Assembly (NCBI GenBank): GCA_913057175.1
Contig: CAJXNP010000007.1
Coordinates: forward strand, 1 to 64,000
From: an uncultured Cytophagales bacterium
Lineage (GTDB): Bacteria; Bacteroidota; Bacteroidia; Cytophagales; Cyclobacteriaceae
DNA length: 64,000 bases
Direction: 5' to 3'
This document shows positions 19,445-27,345 of this stretch, piece after piece. The notes below the pieces were generated by a model. That model was not told the DNA's origin, did no database searches, and saw nothing but the letters and a program-made list of their open reading frames with translations. How positions within the stretch are numbered: the first letter of the stretch is position 1; the number at the start of each line of letters is the position of its first letter. The position numbers and the translations under genes are program-made.

Positions 19445-21181
19445 ATGAGAACCATATATTTTTTTTCAGCGTGCTTCGCATTTCTTTCCTGTAATGATGA
19501 AAAATCTGTTCCGGAACCGGCTAACCTGCCTCCTACCGTTACGCTGGCCTCTGAATTAATTTCGGTCGATCCGTTTACTTATCAATTCTCAGCAGCAGCA
19601 GAGGATCCCGAAAAAGATGATCTGGTATTTAGGTGGGATTTTGGAGAAGGGACTGTTAAGGAAGGAGGCGTCGAGGAGACCTTCTCTTTTGATGATGGAG
19701 GAGATTTTAATGTGAAGGTGACCGTTTCAGATAACGTCAATACTTCCACATCTGTGACGTCGGTTACCAGTAAAAGTACGACGATAACAATAGATGCCTC
19801 AATCACTTATCAGACAATGGATGGGTTTGGAGGGGCAGGACCGGCAATCCCTTTTTACTTTGTGCCAAACCCGTCGAGATATGACCTGGGCGATGGTTAT
19901 TTTGATGAAGAGTGGCTCGAATTGATGGTAAATGACTGGGGCGCCACGATTTTCAGGGATGCTGTTTCACCGGCATTCGAAGCATTCCCTGGTGAATTTG
20001 ATGAACACGAAAGGGAACCCAATTGGGCACGGGACGACAACAACCAGCAAATTTCCACCAGCAACTATTACCATTTAGGGGATGAAACCCCCAGGGGCCC
20101 GATTGGCTCTAGTTTAAGCACCAAGGCCAAGTACGCCAAAGCGCTCAAAGCCAAAATTGAAGAAAATGGGGAGGAGCTCAAATATGTGATGGCGGTTTGG
20201 ACACCTCCGGCATGGATGAAGACCAGTGGCAATCACATGAAAGGTAGCCTTCAGGAGGAATATTTTGACGAGTTCGCTGACTTTCTGGCGAAATATGTGA
20301 TAAAGTTTGAGGAATTGAGCGGAGTAACGCCATACGCCCTGAGTATTCAGAACGAACCCAACCTTGAACATGAAGAATGGACCTTCGGGTGCTCTTACAC
20401 AGGTGAAAATTACCGCGATCTATTGAAACTTGTAAAAGGTAAATTTGTCGAGGAAGGAATTGAAAATGTGAAATTATTTGGCCCGGAGACCGTCAGGTTC
20501 CTTTATCGAATGACGAACATTATGGATCCGGTGTTCGCAGACCCGCAAGCGCACTCTTATATTGACATCATGGCCACCCATAGCTACGCCGGAGATGGGA
20601 TAACCATCGAATCTGGTACGGCATCTGAGTGGGAGGAGTTATATACCTTTTCCCAACAAAAAGGAGAAAAACCACTGTGGATGACCGAAACGGAATCCGA
20701 CGGCGGATGGGAAGGCGCATTGACAGCCGGAAAACGGATCCTGGCCGCGTTAAAATTTGGGAAAGTTTCCGCATGGATGTGGTGGTCGGTGGGAGCGCCT
20801 GATTGGGAAACCAATACCCGCAATGGATTTACACACAATGGAATACCTTCGGGAGACCGGCCAAAATACTGGACATCTAAAAATTTTTACAAATACATCC
20901 GGCCTGGTGCTGTTCAGATAGAAAGCAGTACGGACAACGATTTATTTGGCGTGGTGGCTTTTCAGCATGCCTCAAAAAAAACCACGACGATAGTTTCGAT
21001 CAATGATTCCGAAGAAGAGAGGATCATGAAACTGGAAGATGAAGGTCTTCCCGAACGTTTCCAGGTGTTTGAAACATCCCAATCTGTCAATTGTGAATGG
21101 GTAGATACTATGGAAGCGGATCAGAATTGGTTTATTATGTCACCCAAAAGTATTTATACGATACTGTCAATTTCAGATTAG
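19445..21181 (+). CDS. PKD domain-GH30 glycoside hydrolase lipoprotein
   Basis: This is a 578-residue lipoprotein (FLSC, Cys16). A PKD/Ig-like domain (about residues 28-105, with FRWDFGEGT and GGDFNVKVTVSD) precedes a GH30 catalytic domain that starts at MDGFGGAGPA. The acid/base is Glu304 in SIQNEPNLEHE, and the nucleophile is Glu415 in LWMTETESDGGW; both are intact. GH30 members act on beta-glucosyl, beta-1,6-glucan, xylan or fucosyl linkages, and I cannot choose the specificity from sequence. It has its own operator (B) 88 bp upstream. It converges on the sulfatase gene, 22 bp apart. Confidence 0.93.
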   Translation: MRTIYFFSACFAFLSCNDEKSVPEPANLPPTVTLASELISVDPFTYQFSAAAEDPEKDDLVFRWDFGEGTVKEGGVEETFSFDDGGDFNVKVTVSDNVNTSTSVTSVTSKSTTITIDASITYQTMDGFGGAGPAIPFYFVPNPSRYDLGDGYFDEEWLELMVNDWGATIFRDAVSPAFEAFPGEFDEHEREPNWARDDNNQQISTSNYYHLGDETPRGPIGSSLSTKAKYAKALKAKIEENGEELKYVMAVWTPPAWMKTSGNHMKGSLQEEYFDEFADFLAKYVIKFEELSGVTPYALSIQNEPNLEHEEWTFGCSYTGENYRDLLKLVKGKFVEEGIENVKLFGPETVRFLYRMTNIMDPVFADPQAHSYIDIMATHSYAGDGITIESGTASEWEELYTFSQQKGEKPLWMTETESDGGWEGALTAGKRILAALKFGKVSAWMWWSVGAPDWETNTRNGFTHNGIPSGDRPKYWTSKNFYKYIRPGAVQIESSTDNDLFGVVAFQHASKKTTTIVSINDSEEERIMKLEDEGLPERFQVFETSQSVNCEWVDTMEADQNWFIMSPKSIYTILSISD

Positions 21182-21203
21182 CAGTTATTTATCGCTTTAT
21201 GTT

Positions 21204-22625
21204 TCACTTTTCAAAAGTAAATTGAAAATCAGCAGAGTAAGTATGAGCTTCATCCATCGTAGTGGTGGCCCTGGCGACTATGTCTGGATAAGTTTCGGCT
21301 ACATTGAATTGTTCGGATGGGTCATTTTCCAAATCAAAAAGCAATACCTCTGGTTCATCAGAAGTATTTACGTCGAGTTTGATACATTTCCAATTGTTCA
21401 TTCTGATGGCCTGCTTTCCTCCCTGTTCAAAAAATTCCCAATAGAGGTAGTCGTGCTTCGGCTGGTCAGGGTTGCCCAATAAGGTTGGCTGAAAAGATAT
21501 TCCATCACACGATTCCGGGTGGTTTACACCGGCCAGGTCACATAGCGTAGGCATTACATCCCAAAAAGCCGAAATATGGTCAGAGGTGGAGCCCGGTTTT
21601 ATAGTTCCCGGCCAATTTGCTATGAATGGAACCCTTATTCCCCCTTCATAAAGATCCCTTTTCGAACCTCTCAATTCACCATTACTATCAAAAAACTCGT
21701 GATCTGCCCCACCTTCGTCATGGGGCCCGTTGTCGCTCGTAAAAATGACCAGCGTATTATTGTCTAGACCAAACTCTCGCAGCTTGTCCATGATTATTCC
21801 GACATCTTTGTCAAGATAAGAGATCATCGCCGCATGTTCTTTTTGTGGCAACGGCCAGTTTTCATCTTTATAACTTCCTACATCCGGAACCTCCATTCCG
21901 GAAAGATTCCAGTTTTTGGATTCGTTATTGGCATGAGGAAGGGTAAAAGCGAGATAGAGAAAAAAGGATGAATCTTTGTTTTGTTCAAGGAATTCAAGTG
22001 TTTTCTCTGTAAACTTATCCTGGATATAAACATTTTTTTCTGTTGCTATTCCACCAATTCCTTTTGCGTAAGTACTGTCAATAATTTCAACGACATTACC
22101 AAGAGAATCCCGGCTGCCATTTTCCCAAACATAATCCGGGTAATAATTATGCGCGTGGATTTGATTGAGAAAACCATAGAAATAGTCAAAGCCCTTTTTG
22201 TTTGGCACACCGGGAGTATTTTCTTCACCCAAACCCCATTTTCCAATAATTCCCGTACGGTAACCCGCCAATTTCATGAGCTCAGCAATTGTTGTATCAC
22301 GAGGCGACAATGATCCATTTGCAATGTTTCCACGAATGGTAGTATTCCCTGTATGTTGACCAGTCATGAGGGAACTCCTGGAAGGAGCACAAACTGTACT
22401 GCCTGCATAGTGCTGCGTAAAAACCATTCCCTCCCGGGCCAGTTTGTCAATGTTGGGTGTACCAATCTTTTGTTGTCCATATGCTCCTAGATCACCATAG
22501 CCCAGATCATCAGCCATTATGAAAATGATATTTGGCTTTGCAGTTTCCGGAGTATTTTGCCCGGCTGGATTGGAACAGCCAATCAGTATAATGAGTAATG
22601 ATAGAAGTATATATCTAAAAATCAT
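21204..22625 (-). CDS. Cys-type sulfatase lipoprotein (second)
   Basis: This is a 473-residue type I sulfatase. The formylglycine motif is CAPSR (Cys79) followed by SSLMTGQHTG. The N-terminal metal site is NIIFIMADDLGYGDLG, and FTSDNGPHDEGG lies downstream. A lipobox (LIGC, Cys17) predicts a lipoprotein. It is closer to arylsulfatase A-like enzymes, which often act on exo-sulfated sugars, than the sulfatase at 4571-6052, so the two probably remove sulfate from different positions (inference). It follows the amidohydrolase gene with a 95-bp gap and is likely the last gene of the permease operon. Confidence 0.94.
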   Translation of the reverse strand: MIFRYILLSLLIILIGCSNPAGQNTPETAKPNIIFIMADDLGYGDLGAYGQQKIGTPNIDKLAREGMVFTQHYAGSTVCAPSRSSLMTGQHTGNTTIRGNIANGSLSPRDTTIAELMKLAGYRTGIIGKWGLGEENTPGVPNKKGFDYFYGFLNQIHAHNYYPDYVWENGSRDSLGNVVEIIDSTYAKGIGGIATEKNVYIQDKFTEKTLEFLEQNKDSSFFLYLAFTLPHANNESKNWNLSGMEVPDVGSYKDENWPLPQKEHAAMISYLDKDVGIIMDKLREFGLDNNTLVIFTSDNGPHDEGGADHEFFDSNGELRGSKRDLYEGGIRVPFIANWPGTIKPGSTSDHISAFWDVMPTLCDLAGVNHPESCDGISFQPTLLGNPDQPKHDYLYWEFFEQGGKQAIRMNNWKCIKLDVNTSDEPEVLLFDLENDPSEQFNVAETYPDIVARATTTMDEAHTYSADFQFTFEK

Positions 22626-22720
22626 GATTGGAAAAATATTTACTCTTGTGATTGTTATTTTTCTAGATTTTGAATGTAAATGCCAAGGTATAAATTTTGG
22701 TATGGTGGATTCTGGTAGCT

Positions 22721-23776
22721 TTAGTGGGTTTTCTGATTTCTTTCGATTAATTCTTCATTTTTCAATAATATTGTTTCACATGATTTAATCACGAGATTGG
22801 CAAGGTTTGTTCCGAGGTAGTTTTGAATGACGTCCTTTGTAAATAAAGGTGGTTTTCTCCCATTTTCTTTTTGGATATTTGTATTCCGATTAACCAATAT
22901 TTTAAATAGATTTTTAATTCCACCGATGTTCCAGCTTTGTAGTCCATAGGGAGCATCACTTCCCCATGCCAGGTTCTCCATAAAGGGTTTTCCTTTTTCC
23001 GTATAGAGGATCAGGTCACTTTCTATATGTGTATCTCTTTTGGCGCTTAAAATATAAAAAAGGTTTGGGTATTTTAATCCTAATTCTCTGGCTTTAAGAT
23101 AAGTCGGATCACCCTCAACATAATGGGATCCTCCTCCTCCCATATGAACGCCGATAAACGGATGTTCAGGAAATGTAGAAATAATCCTTTCTAACCCCTC
23201 TGCAGGCGTATATGGTGAATCTCCGCCGAAATGAAATGCTGGAGTAGCTCCCAATCCAATGATTTTCTCCACCGTAGTGAAAACAAAATCACTGTCAATT
23301 GGAAAGGCATTTTGTGCAGGATTCATTTTGACGATTGGAAAGCCTAAATCCATGACTGAAATTTCACACATTTTAAGCGCATTATCCAGTCCCAGACTTT
23401 TAGGGTCCGTCCAACCGGCTGGAATGAATTTTTCAGGAAAGTCAGTGGCAAACGCTGAAATATCATAATTGGCCTGCAACAGCTTTTCAAAATTTTGACT
23501 TTTGTCCTCTGTATAATTAAAGGCAGCCGGATTCTGCCATATCAAAGACATGTCAATACCCGAAGTGGCCATTCCATACAGCAAATCCTTGTGGCCAATG
23601 GGACGGCCCTGATAATAGTCAGACGTCGATTTATATTTTTGAAGAATGGGTTCTTCTAATCTGGACAGATCAGTTGGGTGTGTATCACCATCTATCACCA
23701 AATGGTCTTTATTGGTTTTCAAATAGTTAATTAAACCTGTTAACCTGTTTTTAGCTTTGCTACTTAATGTCTTCAT
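22721..23776 (-). CDS. Amidohydrolase-2-family metal-dependent hydrolase
   Basis: This is a TIM-barrel hydrolase of about 351 residues in the amidohydrolase-2/ACMSD-like group, which includes sugar lactonases and decarboxylases. Visible metal-site elements are IDGDTHPTD (His33), AFHFGGD, GVHMGGGGSHY and a late GSDAPYG aspartate. No signal peptide is present, so it is probably cytoplasmic. I chose the ATG at 23776, which overlaps the upstream gene by 17 bp; a longer frame starting at 23827 would overlap by 68 bp and adds residues unlike the family. Beside a GntP-type permease, hydrolysis of an aldonolactone or similar acid-sugar product is plausible but unproven. Confidence 0.78.
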   Translation of the reverse strand: MKTLSSKAKNRLTGLINYLKTNKDHLVIDGDTHPTDLSRLEEPILQKYKSTSDYYQGRPIGHKDLLYGMATSGIDMSLIWQNPAAFNYTEDKSQNFEKLLQANYDISAFATDFPEKFIPAGWTDPKSLGLDNALKMCEISVMDLGFPIVKMNPAQNAFPIDSDFVFTTVEKIIGLGATPAFHFGGDSPYTPAEGLERIISTFPEHPFIGVHMGGGGSHYVEGDPTYLKARELGLKYPNLFYILSAKRDTHIESDLILYTEKGKPFMENLAWGSDAPYGLQSWNIGGIKNLFKILVNRNTNIQKENGRKPPLFTKDVIQNYLGTNLANLVIKSCETILLKNEELIERNQKTH

Positions 23777-24716
23777 ACACTTTACATGAGTTGGTTGAAT
23801 CAGTAATGCCGAATTGGATTTTTTCACATAATTGCTGGTTGATCAGGCATTCGAACCGGCTATTTTTGGTCATCGGTATTTCCTGAATACTTTTTCCGTT
23901 CAATATTTCGAGTGCTTTTTGAGCTGTCCATTCTCCTTGTTCGCTAGCGATCTTGGCCAGGCCAAAGCAGGAATATGGCAACATGAAATCATCACAGGTA
24001 AAAACCGGGACTTTCGCATGCTGGTCAACAAAATACACGGCATTTTCGTGATCCCAATTTTGAATAGCTCCATTGGTAGGCAGAAATATGATATTTCTAT
24101 CTTGCTGAGATAGAGCGAATTTAGCCTTCCAGGAATCAAAATCAGGCACCATTTCATAGTTCACGGAAAGATTTTGAGACTCAAAAATGGGAATCAACGC
24201 AGTTTTGTTTTTGATTTCTCCAATGGATTTTTCTGAAATAACTGTTACTGATTTAGCGCTATATCCAGATCTTCGTATCGTTTCAATACATCTTTCTACA
24301 GGAAGAATTTCCAGCATTCCGGAAGCTTTATCCGTTGGCAGGTTGTATTTATCTGCTGACCAATTCAATCCACAATAAAGCACTGGAACAAGAATCTCTT
24401 TTAAGTGCGGGACAATCACACTTTCCATAGCATTATCATCTGAGCTGATTATTATGTCCGGATCATGCTTCAGGATCTCATTCCAGGCAAGATCAGACCT
24501 GGTATTTAGTTGTTCGTTGTCAAGGCGTTTGGCATCCAGAAAAAAGATCCTGAGATCAATATTGCTGGTATCCAATGTTTCTACAATCCCCTGCATGATT
24601 TGATCACTTGATCCATATCCCAGGTGATAGGAGTTTAAATAAAAGATCTTAGGTTTATTGGCAAAATTGCATGAGCAACAAAGCAATAGGATGATATGAA
24701 AATGCCGGTAATTCAT
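23760..24716 (-). CDS. Orphan ABC-type substrate-binding lipoprotein (COG2984-like)
   Basis: This protein of about 318 residues has a Cys-rich lipobox region (LLCCSC, probably Cys16), followed by a two-lobed periplasmic-binding fold: KIFYLNSYHLGYG, DPDIIISSDDNAME, VPVLYCGLNW, KVPVFTCDDFML and AQKALEILNGKSIQEIPM. It resembles the COG2984/PF04392 binding proteins normally paired with ABC permeases, but no such permease or ATPase is adjacent. The ATG at 24716 overlaps the permease stop by 4 bp (ATGA), which indicates translational coupling. A longer frame starting at 24770 would bury the signal sequence, so I rejected it. It may feed or sense the ligand of the GntP permease. Confidence 0.77.
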   Translation of the reverse strand: MNYRHFHIILLLCCSCNFANKPKIFYLNSYHLGYGSSDQIMQGIVETLDTSNIDLRIFFLDAKRLDNEQLNTRSDLAWNEILKHDPDIIISSDDNAMESVIVPHLKEILVPVLYCGLNWSADKYNLPTDKASGMLEILPVERCIETIRRSGYSAKSVTVISEKSIGEIKNKTALIPIFESQNLSVNYEMVPDFDSWKAKFALSQQDRNIIFLPTNGAIQNWDHENAVYFVDQHAKVPVFTCDDFMLPYSCFGLAKIASEQGEWTAQKALEILNGKSIQEIPMTKNSRFECLINQQLCEKIQFGITDSTNSCKVYEDIK

Positions 24717-26005
24717 AGGATCATATTTATGATGAGACATCCCAACAATCCGACTATTCCAATGAGGCATTCCATCACCGTCCAGATCATAAAAGTTTGT
24801 TTAATGCTGACATTGTAGTATTCTTTAAACATCCAGAAGCCAATGTCATTAAAATGTGAAAACATCAGGCTTCCTGAACCTGTAGCCAAAACCATGATCT
24901 CCAACGGGACATCAATTGTTTGTACAATTGGAACCATTATTCCAGCAGCTGTAATAGTTGCAACGGTAGCAGAACCAAGGACGAGGCGAATAACAGCTGC
25001 CAGCATCCAGGCAAGAATGATCGGATTAAAGTTTGATGCTAAAGCTATGTCACGGATATAATTTGCAGAACCGCTATCGCTCAATACTTGTTTGAATCCC
25101 CCGCCTGCAGCGATGATCAAAACGATCATGGCTATACTGGAGGCAGCATCGCCTAAATTTTTCATAAGAGAATCCATGGATTTTCCCCTTCTTATCCCAA
25201 GCAGATAAATCGATAGAATGACAGCAATGAAAAGGGCTATATTCGGATCACCAATAAACTCCAACCACTCGATTTGATAATTCTTAAAAATGGCCGAAGT
25301 GGCCATAAGAATAAAGGGAATTGTTGCACAAACAAGACTTATCCCAAATGAAGGGGTATTTTCATATTGTTGTGGAGTAAACAGATTGGGGGGAGGTGTC
25401 GCCGAAACTTTTGTAAAAAATTTGGGCAACAAGATTCCAGCAACAAATATAGCAGGAACGCTTAAAATTAATCCAAAGATAAATACAGTGTTAATATCAG
25501 CCCCATACATTTGCGATACTACAACAGGAGCCGGGTGAGGAGGCAGGTATCCATGGGCAATAGACAATGTGGCAGATAAAGGTATCCCCAATTGCATTAG
25601 TGGTATTTTCGAAACATAACTAAAGGAATAAATGATCGGAATGAGGACTAAGAAGCTGGCATTGTACATCATCGGCATGCCGATAATAAATCCTGCGATT
25701 AAGATTGCGTAGGTAATCCGATTGGTTCCAAGCTTCCTGATGATTACATGGGTGATCTTATATGCCCCTCCGGTGACTTCCATCATCTTTCCGAGCATAG
25801 CCCCAAAGGTCAGGATGAGAACCAGGTCTCCGATCGTATCACCAATACCTTTTGTCAGCGAGTCGAGAACGGATAGTAAGCCCATTTTGTTTAACACTCC
25901 TACCAGGAAGGCGGAAAGCAATAATGCGATAAACGCATTGACCCTCAATTTCATCATAATGAGGATGAGAAACACAAGGCATATTCCTAAATAGATTAGA
26001 GGCAT
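24713..26005 (-). CDS. GntP-family gluconate/sugar-acid permease
   Basis: This is a 430-residue inner-membrane symporter with about 12 hydrophobic segments. Family features include the GHGYLPPHPAPV motif (about residue 150), an early LILTFGAMLGKMMEVTGGA, and SGSLMFSHFNDIGFWMFKEYY near the C-terminus. GntP relatives import gluconate, 2-keto-3-deoxygluconate or glycerate with protons. It is the first gene of a four-gene minus-strand operon whose promoter region carries operator C, 84 bp upstream. Import of an acidic sugar released from the glycan is the likely role. Confidence 0.94.
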   Translation of the reverse strand: MPLIYLGICLVFLILIMMKLRVNAFIALLLSAFLVGVLNKMGLLSVLDSLTKGIGDTIGDLVLILTFGAMLGKMMEVTGGAYKITHVIIRKLGTNRITYAILIAGFIIGMPMMYNASFLVLIPIIYSFSYVSKIPLMQLGIPLSATLSIAHGYLPPHPAPVVVSQMYGADINTVFIFGLILSVPAIFVAGILLPKFFTKVSATPPPNLFTPQQYENTPSFGISLVCATIPFILMATSAIFKNYQIEWLEFIGDPNIALFIAVILSIYLLGIRRGKSMDSLMKNLGDAASSIAMIVLIIAAGGGFKQVLSDSGSANYIRDIALASNFNPIILAWMLAAVIRLVLGSATVATITAAGIMVPIVQTIDVPLEIMVLATGSGSLMFSHFNDIGFWMFKEYYNVSIKQTFMIWTVMECLIGIVGLLGCLIINMIL

Positions 26006-26089
26006 TTAATATTTTTTTATTAAAATAGTGAAAATATAGGCGGTTTCGCCTTTAATTCATGAAAGTGAAAGGATGTACAAATAAAAAAC

Positions 26090-26103
26090 CGTTACCGGGA
26101 ACG
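26090..26103. promoter_or_regulatory. Probable LacI operator C, between permease operon and lacI
   Basis: On the plus strand the site reads CGTTACCGGGAACG. Read on the minus strand it is CGTTCCCGGTAACG followed by GGTTTTTTA, matching operator B base for base in the core and in the T-rich tail. It ends 84 bp before the permease start and 14 bp before the lacI start. It could therefore control the operon and autoregulate lacI. Confidence 0.75.
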
Positions 26104-26117
26104 TTCACGCAACACGT

Positions 26118-27122
26118 ATGAAAAACAGATCCATTACCATTAAACATATTGCAATCAAATTGGGTATTTCGACATCCACTGTTTCCAGGGCGCTTCGAAA
26201 TAAACCTGACGTAAATCCCGAAACCAGGGCGAAGGTAGAAGAACTTGCAAACTCATTGAACTATGAGCCAAATTCAATTGCTGTAAGCTTGGTAAGCAAA
26301 CGATCTTATACGATAGGAGTGGTAGTGCCTTGTTATCACTTTTTCTATGCAGAGGCCATTTCGGGGATGGAAGAATTTACAATCGATCATAATTATTATA
26401 TCATGATCTGCAATACAAGGGAATCTTATCAATTGGAAAAGGAAATTATTAAAAAATTGGTCAGCAAGAGGGTAGATGGATTGATCATTAGCCTGTCGCG
26501 TGAAACTAAAAATTATGATCATTTGCTTGAATTAAAGAAGAAGGAGATTCCTTACGTACTTTTTAATAGGATAGCAGAAGATGTCGACACATCAAAAGTA
26601 TGTGTGGATGATATGGATGGTGCATTTACTGCGGTCAATTATTTAATAAAAAAAGGATATCGTAAAATAGCTCATATCCAGGGGCCACCGGATTTGTTGC
26701 TTTCTCAAAGACGAAAACAAGGATACCTGAACGCATTGCGAAATGCGGGTATCGAACCCAGTGATGATGATATTATTACCAGCGATTTTTCTGTAAAAAG
26801 CGGAAGACTTTGCACAGAGAAATTGATGAATCTTGCGGATAAACCAGATGCTATTTTTTGTGTGAGTGATGAGGTCGCCTATGGCAGCATAAATTGGTTA
26901 AAGAAAAACGGTTATAGCATTCCAGAGCAGATCGCTGTTGTTGGTTTTACCGGGGAAGAATTTTCAGAACTCATCGAGCCACCGCTAACTACAATTCAGC
27001 AGCCTGCATATGAAGTCGGGTTGAAAGCTGCCGAGGTTTTGCTGGATCGTATTGAGAATAAAAACTTACCCAATGTCAATATTGAGATCAAAACAGTTTT
27101 AGTACAGCGAAATTCTGCATAG
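26118..27122 (+). CDS. LacI/GalR-family transcriptional regulator
   Basis: This is a 334-residue regulator with an N-terminal LacI HTH (ITIKHIAIKLGISTSTVSRALRN) and hinge helix (PNSIAVSLVSKRS), followed by a periplasmic-binding-protein-like effector domain (RSYTIGVVVP, RVDGLIISLS, PDAIFCVSDEVAYG, ELIEPPLTTIQQPAYEVG). It diverges from the GntP operon with operator C in the shared 112-bp intergenic region. I infer that it controls operators A-C and hence susCD, the PKD-GH30 gene, the permease operon and perhaps the 10774-4571 operon. The effector is probably a sugar or sugar acid. Confidence 0.95.
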   Translation: MKNRSITIKHIAIKLGISTSTVSRALRNKPDVNPETRAKVEELANSLNYEPNSIAVSLVSKRSYTIGVVVPCYHFFYAEAISGMEEFTIDHNYYIMICNTRESYQLEKEIIKKLVSKRVDGLIISLSRETKNYDHLLELKKKEIPYVLFNRIAEDVDTSKVCVDDMDGAFTAVNYLIKKGYRKIAHIQGPPDLLLSQRRKQGYLNALRNAGIEPSDDDIITSDFSVKSGRLCTEKLMNLADKPDAIFCVSDEVAYGSINWLKKNGYSIPEQIAVVGFTGEEFSELIEPPLTTIQQPAYEVGLKAAEVLLDRIENKNLPNVNIEIKTVLVQRNSA

Positions 27123-27345
27123 GCTTATTTATAAACATATTCGGTCAACTTACAATGCCATTTTTTACTCACAATCTAATGATCACTTCCAGGGTAATAT
27201 CGAATGCCCTTAATAATGACAACCCTCCTTTATCATTTTATTATTATTTTCATTTTGTTCTGATATACTTTGTACAAGCATGTACAATGGTATATTTGTA
27301 TGCGGCTATAACACGCATCAAACAACAAAAAAGCAAAAAGGTTAA

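Noticed and set aside
26118-27122. Treating the first ORFs of the plus-strand bridge (glycosyltransferase, MATE) as part of the LacI regulon
   Set aside because: No further CGTTNCCGGNAACG site was seen downstream of lacI, and the products do not fit glycan catabolism.
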